From: Thioglobus_B sp964558405
GTDB lineage: Bacteria > Pseudomonadota > Gammaproteobacteria > PS1 > Pseudothioglobaceae
Length of the DNA: 25,995 bases
Reading direction: 5' to 3'
Assembly: GCA_964558405.1 (NCBI GenBank)
Contig: CAZLDG010000023.1
Span: 1 to 25,995, forward strand
Position numbers and translations under genes: made by a program. Positions 14,726 through 22,210 of the stretch are shown piece by piece. Below the pieces are notes generated by a model. That model was not told the origin of the DNA and made no database searches. It was given only the letters and a program-made list of their open reading frames with translations. Each line of letters starts with the position of its first letter. Within the stretch, counting starts at the first letter, position 1.

Positions 14726-14790
14726 TTTTCTTGAAATTTATTTTGGCTATAAAAATGTGAATGTTGGCGCAAGAAAGGCAATAAGAATGC

Positions 14791-14821
14791 GGCTGATGTT
14801 ATCAGCAGAATAACATCAGCC
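14791..14821 (-). terminator. stable stem-loop downstream of dctM
   Basis: GGCTGATGTTAT (14791-14802) and ATAACATCAGCC (14810-14821) form a perfect 12-bp stem with a 7-nt loop, 39 bp past the dctM stop. There is no T tract on either strand, so it may protect the 3' end of the mRNA rather than terminate alone. The rest of 14555-14860 holds the dcw promoter and the 25-codon ORF. Confidence 0.55.
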
Positions 14822-14860
14822 ACATATGTATATAAGTTGTGCTTTTAGCTCAAAGTGGTG

Positions 14861-16159
14861 TTAACGAGCCACGGTTTCTGGACCCATTAGCAGGGTTGGT
14901 AGATAGGTGGATATTTGCGGTATAAAGGTAACTATCATTAGGAATACCAGCATTAATAGCAACCATGGCAAAGTAGACTTAATCACATCAATCAATGCCA
15001 TACCAGTGATACTTGAGGTCACAAATAGATTAAGCCCTACTGGCGGTGTAAGCATACCAATTTCCATATTAACCACCATAATAATACCCAGGTGAATTGG
15101 ATCCACGCCCAGTTCCATGGCAATTGGGAAAAGAATCGGTGCCATAATCAGCAGTACGGCCGATGGCTCCATAAAGTTACCTGCAATCAGCAGTACCAGG
15201 TTAACAATCAGTAAGAAGCCCCAGACTGGCAGACCAAAGGAAATAATGGCTTCAGCAATTTCATGCGGAATGCGCTCGTTGGTCAGTACAAAGGCAAACA
15301 ACATAGCATTGGCAATGATAAACATCAGCATGATTGAAGTTTTTGCCGAGTCCTTAATCACCTTTGGTATTTCTCTAATACGGATGTCTTTATAAATAAA
15401 CACACCCAATAGGAAGGCGTAGACGGCTGCCACTGCAGCTGCCTCAGTTGGGGTGAAAATACCACCATAGATACCACCCATAATAATCACCACTAAGAAC
15501 AAACCGCCTGAGGCCTTAGTAGAAGACTTTAAGAGATGTTTAAAACCTTTAAAAGGTACGCTTGGATAGTTTTTGGCTCTGGCAGTGATGTAGATGGCAA
15601 TCATCATCATGGTGCCGATAATCAAACCCGGAATTACTCCAGCTAAGAACATGCGACCTACTGAGACTTCAGTAGCAGCGGCATATACCACCATGACAAT
15701 AGAAGGTGGAATCAGAATACCCATGGTGCCAGCCGAGCTGATAACACCAGCCGCATAAGACTGCGGATAACCTTCTTTAACCATGCCGGCAATCACAATC
15801 GAACCAATGGCAATAACAGTTGCTGGTGAGGAGCCAGAAACCGCGGCAAACATCATACAAGCAAAGACTGAGGCCATCGGTAGACCGCCTTTAACCCAGC
15901 CAATACTGTCAATGGCAAAATCCACCAAGCGTTGGGCTGACCCACCCTTGGATAAGAAGGCTGAGGCCAGGATAAAAAATGGAATGGCCATTAGAGTGTA
16001 ATGCTCCATGGCGCCAAACACGTGAGCAGAGAGCGAGGCTAAGGATTCATCGCCAAAAAACAAAATCGTCAGTACGCTTGAGAGTCCTAGTGAGAAGGCC
16101 ACAGGCACACCTAAGGCCATGAGGCCAAATAGTAGGAAAAATAGCACAAAAATTACCAT
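14861..16159 (-). CDS. dctM: TRAP transporter large permease DctM
   Basis: 432 residues, about 12 membrane helices, the substrate-carrying subunit of a TRAP transporter. Family blocks are GVPVAFSLG near 17, AIPFFILASAFLSKGG near 58, FAAVSGSSPATVIAIGS near 104, GTMGILIPPSIVMVVYA near 144 and EIGMLTPPVGLNLFV near 373. It works with DctQ and the periplasmic DctP to import C4-dicarboxylates by a sodium gradient (family knowledge). It starts 4 bp after dctQ, with CAGGAG formed by the last dctQ codons. It is the last gene of dctPQM. Confidence 0.95.
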   Translation of the reverse strand: MVIFVLFFLLFGLMALGVPVAFSLGLSSVLTILFFGDESLASLSAHVFGAMEHYTLMAIPFFILASAFLSKGGSAQRLVDFAIDSIGWVKGGLPMASVFACMMFAAVSGSSPATVIAIGSIVIAGMVKEGYPQSYAAGVISSAGTMGILIPPSIVMVVYAAATEVSVGRMFLAGVIPGLIIGTMMMIAIYITARAKNYPSVPFKGFKHLLKSSTKASGGLFLVVIIMGGIYGGIFTPTEAAAVAAVYAFLLGVFIYKDIRIREIPKVIKDSAKTSIMLMFIIANAMLFAFVLTNERIPHEIAEAIISFGLPVWGFLLIVNLVLLIAGNFMEPSAVLLIMAPILFPIAMELGVDPIHLGIIMVVNMEIGMLTPPVGLNLFVTSSITGMALIDVIKSTLPWLLLMLVFLMIVTFIPQISTYLPTLLMGPETVAR

Positions 16160-16163
16160 CTAG

Positions 16164-16676
16164 CTACTCCTGATAATCGTTATCATGCGAATCAAAATGC
16201 ATGGTGGTGGTTTTGCCTTTTAGCACATCAAGCATCACCTCAATGAGGCGATAAAACATCAGTGCAAACCCCAACGGCAGGATAATTTTGGCTTGCCATT
16301 CCAGTACAGGTAAGTCTTCTAATTCGACTTCGATGTCTTTAAGTAATGCGATATATTCATAACTGCCAATAAACATAATAATGACAAAAACCATACAACT
16401 GGCGATGGCAAATAGTGCGATTATTTTGCGTTTTTGTTCAGAAAATAAATTGGCAATACTGTCAACGGCAATATGCGAGCCGCATTTAATAATATAAGAA
16501 GCGCCCAGTAAAACTAGCCAGGCAAATAAGTAAGTGGTAACCTCTAAAGCCCATACTGAGCCAGAATTAAACACATAACGTGCGACCACTTGGGAAAAGG
16601 TTAGTAGCGTCATTGAGGCTAGTAGTAGCATAATTAGCCATTCCTCAAGCGCGTTAATGATTTTAGATAATTGCAT
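16164..16676 (-). CDS. dctQ: TRAP transporter small permease DctQ
   Basis: 170 residues with four membrane helices (about 13-30, 45-63, 84-105, 128-147). The block LTFSQVVARYVFNSGSVWALEVTTYLFAWLV, seen near 24-54, is typical of the DctQ family. It lies between dctP and dctM. A 60-bp spacer with a stem-loop separates it from dctP, which should give the binding protein more mRNA than the membrane subunits. Confidence 0.93.
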   Translation of the reverse strand: MQLSKIINALEEWLIMLLLASMTLLTFSQVVARYVFNSGSVWALEVTTYLFAWLVLLGASYIIKCGSHIAVDSIANLFSEQKRKIIALFAIASCMVFVIIMFIGSYEYIALLKDIEVELEDLPVLEWQAKIILPLGFALMFYRLIEVMLDVLKGKTTTMHFDSHDNDYQE

Positions 16677-16692
16677 AAACCTGTCAGTAAAT

Positions 16693-16723
16693 AAAACCGC
16701 CTATGATTAATATAGACGGTTTT
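16693..16723 (-). terminator. stem-loop between dctP and dctQ
   Basis: Read on the minus strand, AAAACCGTCTAT pairs with ATAGGCGGTTTT, 12 bp with one G-U, around a 7-nt loop, followed by a short T-rich tail (TTTTATTT). It looks like a leaky terminator or mRNA-stabilising hairpin after the binding-protein gene. Confidence 0.65.
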
Positions 16724-16735
16724 ATTAACATGGGT

Positions 16736-17734
16736 TTAGTTGTTTGCGTTACATTGTTGAACGGCATCAATGTTGTCTTTACCAACTTGATCCTCAAACT
16801 GCGCCCAAACCGGTTTCATTGCATTAACCCACTGCTGCTTTTGTGCATCAGTTAGTGTATGAATGTTAGTTTTGCCAGATGCGGCAACGGTTTGTCTGTC
16901 TTTTTCAGCAGCCTCTAGTGCGAACTTGGTTACTTCAGCAGTTACTTCTTTAAGGATCTGATCTAGCTCTGCGCGAATATCAGCAGGCAAGCCATTCCAG
17001 AAACGCTTATTGGTTACCAAGGCATATTCTAGTACACCATGATCTGAGATGGTGGTATCCGTTTGTACTTCGAAGAACTTCTTAGAGCGAATATTAGACC
17101 AAGTGTTTTCTTGACCGTCGATTACACCCGTTGCCAAAGCATTGTAAACTTCAGAAAATGCCATTTTTTGTGGATTGGCGTTCACTGCTTCAAACTGCGC
17201 TTTAAGTACGTCAGAACTCATGATACGGAACTTCAAGCCTTCAGCATCACCTGGTGTGATCAGTGGCTTATTGGCAGAGATTTGCTTCATGCCGTTTAGC
17301 CAGTAACCCAGACCTTTAATGCCTTTTTTCTCGGCAGCGCTCAATAGCTCTTGACCCTTAGCAGAGTCGGTAAAACAGTTCAGTGCTTGTGGGTTTTTAA
17401 ATAAGAATGGCAAGTCAAACAATGCCCATTGCTTGGTGTACTTACTAAACTTAGATAGCGAAGGGGCGGCCATTTGTACGTCATTTAACAGTAGTGCTTT
17501 TAATACAGCCTTGTCATTATAAAGTTGTGAGCTTGGATAAACTTCAACACGCACCTTTCCTGCTAAACGGTCTTCAACCATTTGTTTAAACAGCATCGCG
17601 CCTTTACCTTTTGGTGTGGCCTCAGTGGTTACGTGTGAGAACTTAATCACAATCTCTTTGGCAAAAGCCGCCGGCGATGTCATTAGTCCCAAAGCAATCA
17701 AGCTAGAGGCTAGTAGTGTGGTATTTTTTTTCAT
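16736..17734 (-). CDS. dctP: TRAP transporter substrate-binding protein DctP
   Basis: 332 residues with a Sec signal peptide (MKKNTTLLASSLIALGLMTS, cleaved after AFA at 25). It is a periplasmic DctP-family binding protein. The carboxylate-binding Arg170 stands in GLKFRIMSSDVL, and Asn210 in GVIDGQEN belongs to the conserved pocket region. AGGAG lies 8 nt before the ATG. The linked DctBD pair, sdhCAB and malic enzyme suggest C4-dicarboxylates (succinate, fumarate, malate) as substrate, but the ligand cannot be proved from sequence. Confidence 0.93.
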   Translation of the reverse strand: MKKNTTLLASSLIALGLMTSPAAFAKEIVIKFSHVTTEATPKGKGAMLFKQMVEDRLAGKVRVEVYPSSQLYNDKAVLKALLLNDVQMAAPSLSKFSKYTKQWALFDLPFLFKNPQALNCFTDSAKGQELLSAAEKKGIKGLGYWLNGMKQISANKPLITPGDAEGLKFRIMSSDVLKAQFEAVNANPQKMAFSEVYNALATGVIDGQENTWSNIRSKKFFEVQTDTTISDHGVLEYALVTNKRFWNGLPADIRAELDQILKEVTAEVTKFALEAAEKDRQTVAASGKTNIHTLTDAQKQQWVNAMKPVWAQFEDQVGKDNIDAVQQCNANN

Positions 17735-17767
17735 TGTATTCTCCTCTGGTATTAATGAAATAAGTAA

Positions 17768-17794
17768 ACATCTGGGTATAAAAATCCAAGATGT
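17768..17794. promoter_or_regulatory. inverted repeat in the dctP upstream region
   Basis: ACATCTGGG (17768-17776) and CCAAGATGT (17786-17794) form a dyad with one mismatch and a 9-bp spacer, 34-60 bp before the dctP start codon. The half-site centres are 18 bp apart, so a dimer could bind. Its right half overlaps the word CTTGGATTTTTAT that recurs upstream of the sdh operon. Confidence 0.45.
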
Positions 17795-17849
17795 AAATCG
17801 AGTATAGTATGAAAAAAAAATAATAGGTAGGCGGATTTTCGCCTATTGC
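17778..17849 (-). promoter_or_regulatory. shared cis-element upstream of dctP, doubling as the dctD terminator
   Basis: On the minus strand, right after the dctD stop, GGCGAAAATCCGCCTA (17828-17843) forms TAGGCG-N6-CGCCTA (17828-17845). A T9 run (complement of 17812-17820) follows 7 nt later, so it can terminate dctBD. CTTGGATTTTTAT (17778-17790) lies 37 bp further on. Both words occur, in the same order and orientation, at 20932-20962 facing the sdh operon. I propose a regulator-binding site for dctPQM. Confidence 0.55.
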
Positions 17850-19160
17850 TTAACGCGGCAAAAATGCACTACGATTGATGTCGTATTTCAGTAGTTTTTC
17901 ATTTAGTGTGCGTCTAGGGGTTTTGAGTAGCTCACATACTTCAGAGATATTGCCTGCACATTCAATCATGGCTTGGGTAATTAATTGGCGTTCAAAATCG
18001 TGCATCAGCGTACGCAAGTCTTTATCGAATTGATGTGTCATGTTAATCACCTCAGAAGGTGAGACCTTTAATAGATGCGCAATTGAAGTCTCAACGTTAC
18101 GATTAAGTAACACAAACTGTTCGGCAATTTGTCTAAGTTGTGCTTGATTGCCAGGCCACTGATAAGAAGACAAAGTAACAATATCTTGCTCTGAAAGTGG
18201 CGGAATAGCAACCTGATAATGCGCAGCTGATTGAGTAATGTATAGATTAAACAGTTCAAACACATCCTCTTTATGCGCTCTCAGCGCAGGTATGGCCAAA
18301 ACCTCTTGGTTGATTAAAGCGCATATTTTCGCCAAATTGGTATGGCTTTTTTCCCTCTCAGGCAATTGTACAAGTGAGCAAATTAGCCTAGGAGAATGAG
18401 CTCTATCTTGTTGTTGTAGATAAACCTTATCTGTGAGTATTTCCAATAATTGAGCGCGACTCTCTAGTGGTAATTCGTCTAAATTCTCTAAAAACAAAGA
18501 ACCACTACCAGCTTGCGTGAAGACATTGTCTTTTTCGTTAAATGTCTTATCAAAAAAGCGTGGCGACAAAATGGCGCAATTGACATGGACAAAGCTCTGT
18601 TCGCTGCGCTGGCTATATTGGTGCAGTGTTTTGGCAATTAGCGCTTTATCCACCCCTTTTTCGCCACTAAGAATGACATTGTTATTATGCTGCGCACATT
18701 GCATTAACGTTTGGTAAAAATCTTGTATGGTCTGACTGTGCCCCAATGGCTGTTTATTGATCTGCTCGTCGCCGAGTGTGGTTTGATGTTTGCACAAAGC
18801 CTGGTCAAGCATTTGTTGTAAGTCTTTTGGATTAAAAGGTTTGGCAATAAAATCATAAGCACCATTTTTAACAGCCTCAACTGCTGTGGGAATATTGCCG
18901 TGAGCAGTCACCATAATCAGTGGTGGCGCACCAGGTTTGGTTTGTAGTGCCTTAAGTACTGCCATGCCATCCATCTTTGGCATTTTTAAATCACAAACAA
19001 TGGCGCCAAATTTTTGCCTCTCTAATGCCAGTAGTAATTCTTCACCGTTTTGGTAACCCGTGACCTGATAGTTGGCACGAGAAAAATAATCCAACAGCGC
19101 GTCACGCATCGCCGGATCGTCATCAACAATGGCAATAGGTAAGCTGTGATTAATGCTCAT
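17850..19160 (-). CDS. dctD: DctD-like response regulator with degenerate AAA+ domain
   Basis: I start it at ATG 19160 (436 residues), which overlaps the dctB stop by 11 bp; the open frame further upstream lies inside dctB. A complete receiver has DDD at 13-15 and phospho-acceptor Asp57 (CDLKMP), with TAHG and AKPF. The central domain is shaped like an NtrC-family AAA+ domain but is broken in its key parts. Walker A reads GEKGVDK (166-172). The GAFTGA loop is absent (FNEKDNVFTQAG follows directly). Walker B reads LFLENL (222-227) instead of LFLDEI. The RxDLYYRL arginine-finger segment reads TNLAKICAL. The Fis-type HTH (about 396-425, NISEVCELLKTPRRTLNEKL) is intact. It probably regulates as a phosphorylated DNA-binding protein without sigma-54. 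Confidence 0.88.
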   Translation of the reverse strand: MSINHSLPIAIVDDDPAMRDALLDYFSRANYQVTGYQNGEELLLALERQKFGAIVCDLKMPKMDGMAVLKALQTKPGAPPLIMVTAHGNIPTAVEAVKNGAYDFIAKPFNPKDLQQMLDQALCKHQTTLGDEQINKQPLGHSQTIQDFYQTLMQCAQHNNNVILSGEKGVDKALIAKTLHQYSQRSEQSFVHVNCAILSPRFFDKTFNEKDNVFTQAGSGSLFLENLDELPLESRAQLLEILTDKVYLQQQDRAHSPRLICSLVQLPEREKSHTNLAKICALINQEVLAIPALRAHKEDVFELFNLYITQSAAHYQVAIPPLSEQDIVTLSSYQWPGNQAQLRQIAEQFVLLNRNVETSIAHLLKVSPSEVINMTHQFDKDLRTLMHDFERQLITQAMIECAGNISEVCELLKTPRRTLNEKLLKYDINRSAFLPR

Positions 19161-20913
19161 GAGCAAGCGGCAAGGTAATGATAAAAGTAGAGCCAGCATC
19201 AGTATTGTTACTAGCACTTAGTGTGCCATTAAGTTCGCGAACAATATTATGAGAGATGGTCAGCCCTAAACCCAACCCAACCCCTGAAGGCTTGGTGGTA
19301 TAAAAAGGATCAAACAGAATTTGTAGCATTTCTTCAGAGATACCTTCACCGGTGTCGCGCACCTTGATGATAACCTGCTCATCTTGTATGTCCATCTGAA
19401 TGCGAATTTGCTTAACCTTGGAAAACTCCATAGCAGCTCTAGCATTATTAAGCAGATTAACCAGCACTTGCTCAATGCGAATTTGATTGCCTTTAACCCT
19501 ATAAGGGCGATCTTCAAAATCTAGCGACAGCTCAATTTGATCTTGTTTAAGTGCAGGTGAGATAATCATCAACGCTCCTTGTAGGGCTGCTCTAATATCT
19601 ACATCAATAGGCTCGGCATCGCCATCGTGAGAGAAAAATTGTAGTTGCTGAGAGATTGTGCTCATGCGATCCACCAAGGCGTCTAACTTAGGCAGTACGC
19701 TGGAGAGTTGTGCTGAGTCCTGTTTATCTACAGAGGTTGAAAGTTGAGCACTGGCAATATAGGTTTTCATCGCTGCCAGCGGCTGCCCCAGTTCATGAAT
19801 AATGGAGGCAGATAACTGACCCATGGCGGATAATTTACTGGCACGCTCAATATTTTTTTGTGCCACACGAAGCTCTTTTTCAATTTGACGCCGGTGGGTG
19901 ATTTCGGCATTCAGCAGTTCATTGAGTTTTCTTAGCTCGGCCGACTCTTGTCTTGAACTGGCCAGTTGTGTGCTAGATTTTAACAACCATCCTAACAAAA
20001 CGATACTAACAACGGCCAGTAGTGCTAAGGCGATTTTGGTCCACGTAGCGAATGCCATTTGCTTGGCGTGTTGTAGTGGTGTTAAATAATGAATATGCCA
20101 GTCAGTTCCTGGAATAGCGGCATTTTGATGTATATAAGCCGTCTGATTAATCTTAAGTTGTTCGGGTACTTGATTTGCGGTATCAGCCAAAGGTTTGAGT
20201 GTTTGATTGGCAAATTGCTGTTGGGTTTGAATATTGGCTAATTGTGAAGCAACCAGCGGGTCTAGGGTGCGATATTTCCAGGGTTGTTGCGAACTTAGAA
20301 TAACCACACCATCACGATTGGTAATGAAAATATTCTCACCAGCTTCAATCCAAATATTCTCCAACACACTAAGATCAATCTTTGCCACACTAACAGCGAT
20401 TACCTCGTTAGTGTCCTCATCTTCATTTTGACGCTTCACACCTGTAGAGATATAGAATCCGGGTTTTTTACTGGTGGTACCGATACCAAAGAATTGGCCG
20501 TCTTTGCCTGCCATGGCTTGTTTAAAGTAAGGTCTAAAGGCGAAATTTTTTCCCACGAAGCTTCTTTGACTACGCCAGTTGCTGGCGCTCAGTGTATTGC
20601 CTTGTGTGTCCATAATATAGACTTCGTTAGCGCCAGAGGCTTGCTTAATATCCTCTAGCGCCAAATTGGCCAGATTTGAGCGCTGAAACGACCAGTTAAT
20701 TAATTGCTGGTCTCTGGCAATAACAAAAGGTAGAAAGTTAAATCGGGTTAACTCATTGCGTAGTGAGCTTTGATATAGGCTGATGCGTTCAACAGCGCGT
20801 GATTTTAAATCGTCTTCATAGACATCAACCGTATGTTGATAAAAGCGGGCGCCGGCAATCAATATGATCGCCACACCCAGAATAAGTAGAATTTTGCTTG
20901 ACTTTGAAATCAC
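19150..20913 (-). CDS. dctB: C4-dicarboxylate-sensing histidine kinase DctB
   Basis: 587 residues from a GTG start. Membrane helices at about 7-24 and 290-311 enclose a periplasmic double-PDC sensor with the DctB-like segment SFVGKNFAFRPYFKQAMAG (118-136) and KKPGFYIST. A coiled region (about 325-360) leads to the H-box with His373 (ASIIHELGQPLAAMK). The ATPase motifs are the N-box near 486-494 (VNLLNNARAAM), RDTGEGI near 519 and GLGLGLTIS near 546. All catalytic motifs look intact. It overlaps dctD and would phosphorylate Asp57 of DctD when dicarboxylate is present. No clear ribosome binding site is seen before the GTG. Confidence 0.93.
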   Translation of the reverse strand: MISKSSKILLILGVAIILIAGARFYQHTVDVYEDDLKSRAVERISLYQSSLRNELTRFNFLPFVIARDQQLINWSFQRSNLANLALEDIKQASGANEVYIMDTQGNTLSASNWRSQRSFVGKNFAFRPYFKQAMAGKDGQFFGIGTTSKKPGFYISTGVKRQNEDEDTNEVIAVSVAKIDLSVLENIWIEAGENIFITNRDGVVILSSQQPWKYRTLDPLVASQLANIQTQQQFANQTLKPLADTANQVPEQLKINQTAYIHQNAAIPGTDWHIHYLTPLQHAKQMAFATWTKIALALLAVVSIVLLGWLLKSSTQLASSRQESAELRKLNELLNAEITHRRQIEKELRVAQKNIERASKLSAMGQLSASIIHELGQPLAAMKTYIASAQLSTSVDKQDSAQLSSVLPKLDALVDRMSTISQQLQFFSHDGDAEPIDVDIRAALQGALMIISPALKQDQIELSLDFEDRPYRVKGNQIRIEQVLVNLLNNARAAMEFSKVKQIRIQMDIQDEQVIIKVRDTGEGISEEMLQILFDPFYTTKPSGVGLGLGLTISHNIVRELNGTLSASNNTDAGSTFIITLPLAHEH

Positions 20914-21147
20914 ATTATTTCGCGTTGTGTCGGCGAAAATCCGCCTAACCTTGGATTTTTATTATAGCTATAATCCATTCGAAGGTTGGTTTTTCAATGG
21001 TTTAGACTGGGTTGATTTTTTGACTAATAATTTTCCTATATGATTGTTTTTTTCATATTATGATATTTTTAAATTTAAGACTTTGTACTGCTTGGTGTAG
21101 AATGTTGTCAAAATATTTGTTATATATCAATACGATTTTGGGGGAGC
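20914..21147. promoter_or_regulatory. divergent control region between dctB and the sdh operon
   Basis: A 234-bp AT-rich region without an ORF. It holds the second copy of the shared element: GGCGAAAATCCGCCTA (20932-20947), two bases, then CTTGGATTTTTAT (20950-20962). A perfect palindrome TTATAGCTATAA (20962-20973) follows. It provides TATAAT-like -10 elements on both strands: 20969-20974 toward sdh and 20961-20966 toward dctB. Neither has a good -35, as expected for activator-dependent promoters. No sigma-54 type GG-N10-GC site was found. Confidence 0.5.
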
Positions 21148-21630
21148 ATGGACTATCATTTAATTCATAAAGATTCAATTCCTACAGTACTGGATAAGGC
21201 CAGACAATATCGCTCGCTACTTGAGCCAGATTTGGCCATTAGTATTTGTTTGGATGTATTTGCGGTAGATGCAGATAATCAAGATGCGTTGGTTATTTAT
21301 ATCTTGGCACTTACCGATCAGTATTCACATCAAAACACCAAGGTCGATCCGAAAAAAATCACTGAGACTATTGCTAGATTGGAATCAGAATTTCATCGTA
21401 TCTATTACACGGGCATTTTCCTAGAAAGAAGAGCCAGAGCACTGCTAAAGAACCCAATGTCACGTTCTTTTGCTTATGAAGCATTTATGGAGGCAATTGC
21501 CAAATACGAAGTGGCTGAAAAGATGGCACCATCGCATTGCTCAGATCCGATTTTGCGCTACAACAGCTGTGTTCGAACCATTGAAAAAGAACAACTACAA
21601 CCGCGAGAAGAATTCGATGAGCTCTATTAA
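21148..21630 (+). CDS. small helical-repeat-like protein of unknown function, sdh-linked
   Basis: 160 residues, soluble and mostly helical in appearance, without signal peptide or membrane helix. The spacing of Ala, Leu and Tyr in ARQYRSLLEPDLAISICLDV, followed by DNQDALVIYILALTDQ and later AYEAFMEAIAKYEVAEKMAP, resembles TPR or TPR-like repeats, though I cannot count consensus repeats firmly. A G-rich site (GGGGGAG) lies immediately before the ATG, closer than ideal. The end overlaps sdhC by 14 bp, so it is translated as part of the sdh operon. It may assist assembly or maturation of the dehydrogenase; this is inference from position only. Confidence 0.75.
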   Translation: MDYHLIHKDSIPTVLDKARQYRSLLEPDLAISICLDVFAVDADNQDALVIYILALTDQYSHQNTKVDPKKITETIARLESEFHRIYYTGIFLERRARALLKNPMSRSFAYEAFMEAIAKYEVAEKMAPSHCSDPILRYNSCVRTIEKEQLQPREEFDELY

Positions 21631-22210
21631 TACCATTCGACTAAAGAAAACTATGGCTGTGATTGGCCTGGTTTGGTTTGCCTATGTAATTTTTCATATG
21701 TTTAGCTTGCTAAGCTTCCATGTGGACGAGGGCGAGTTCAACAGCTTTTATGCCAGTCTTGAGGACTCAGCACTGTATCACCTAATGGTATTGGTTTTGA
21801 TTGGATCGTTGGCTTTCCACGTCTATGTGGCCATTAGTCGTCAATTGGCTAATAACAAAAGTAAGGGCACGGGTTATCACAAATCTTACCCAGGTGAGAT
21901 TCCACGTTCAGTTGCCTGGAGTGGTGCAGCCATTTTGCTTAGCTTTATTGTGTTTCACTTTGTACAGATGAAGACGCTGGATGAGGCCAATTTGTATCAA
22001 CAATTATTATTGGCGCTTTCTTCTCCGCTAATGCTATTGATTTATGCGCTAGGCACTTTCGCTTTATGTGCGCATTTGCATCATGGTCTAACCAGTGTGT
22101 TACAAACCTTAGGGGTTTCGCCCAAGACTTACAATGTTTGGGCAATTGCCATTGTGGCAATTTTATTTGTTGGCTTTATTTCTATTCCGGTGAGTGTGTA
22201 TGTTAAATAG
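21617..22210 (+). CDS. sdhC: class-B succinate dehydrogenase/fumarate reductase cytochrome b subunit
   Basis: I start it at ATG 21617 (197 residues) with GAGAAG upstream; the frame is open further upstream only inside the preceding gene. Five membrane helices (about 12-35, 54-74, 100-118, 130-158, 172-194) and histidines inside or at the ends of helices (His27, 55, 68, 114, 153, 155, 156) fit a single-subunit di-heme cytochrome b558 anchor. This is the anchor of class-B enzymes (Bacteroidetes, Bacillus, Wolinella), not the SdhC+SdhD pair of most gammaproteobacteria. It links quinone chemistry to SdhAB. It overlaps sdhA by 11 bp. Confidence 0.88.
   Translation: MSSINTIRLKKTMAVIGLVWFAYVIFHMFSLLSFHVDEGEFNSFYASLEDSALYHLMVLVLIGSLAFHVYVAISRQLANNKSKGTGYHKSYPGEIPRSVAWSGAAILLSFIVFHFVQMKTLDEANLYQQLLLALSSPLMLLIYALGTFALCAHLHHGLTSVLQTLGVSPKTYNVWAIAIVAILFVGFISIPVSVYVK

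Noticed and set aside
19161..19217. Longer N-terminus for dctD
   Set aside because: It lies wholly inside dctB and adds a hydrophobic stretch before the receiver; ATG 19160 overlaps the dctB stop in the usual coupled way.
20914..21147. FNR-type TTGAT-N4-ATCAA or sigma-54 GG-N10-GC site
   Set aside because: Only half-matches were found by eye (TTGAT near 21012); no full site could be supported.
21470..21616. Longer N-terminus for sdhC
   Set aside because: The added 49 residues are the shadow frame of the upstream small protein; the five-helix protein starts at 21617.
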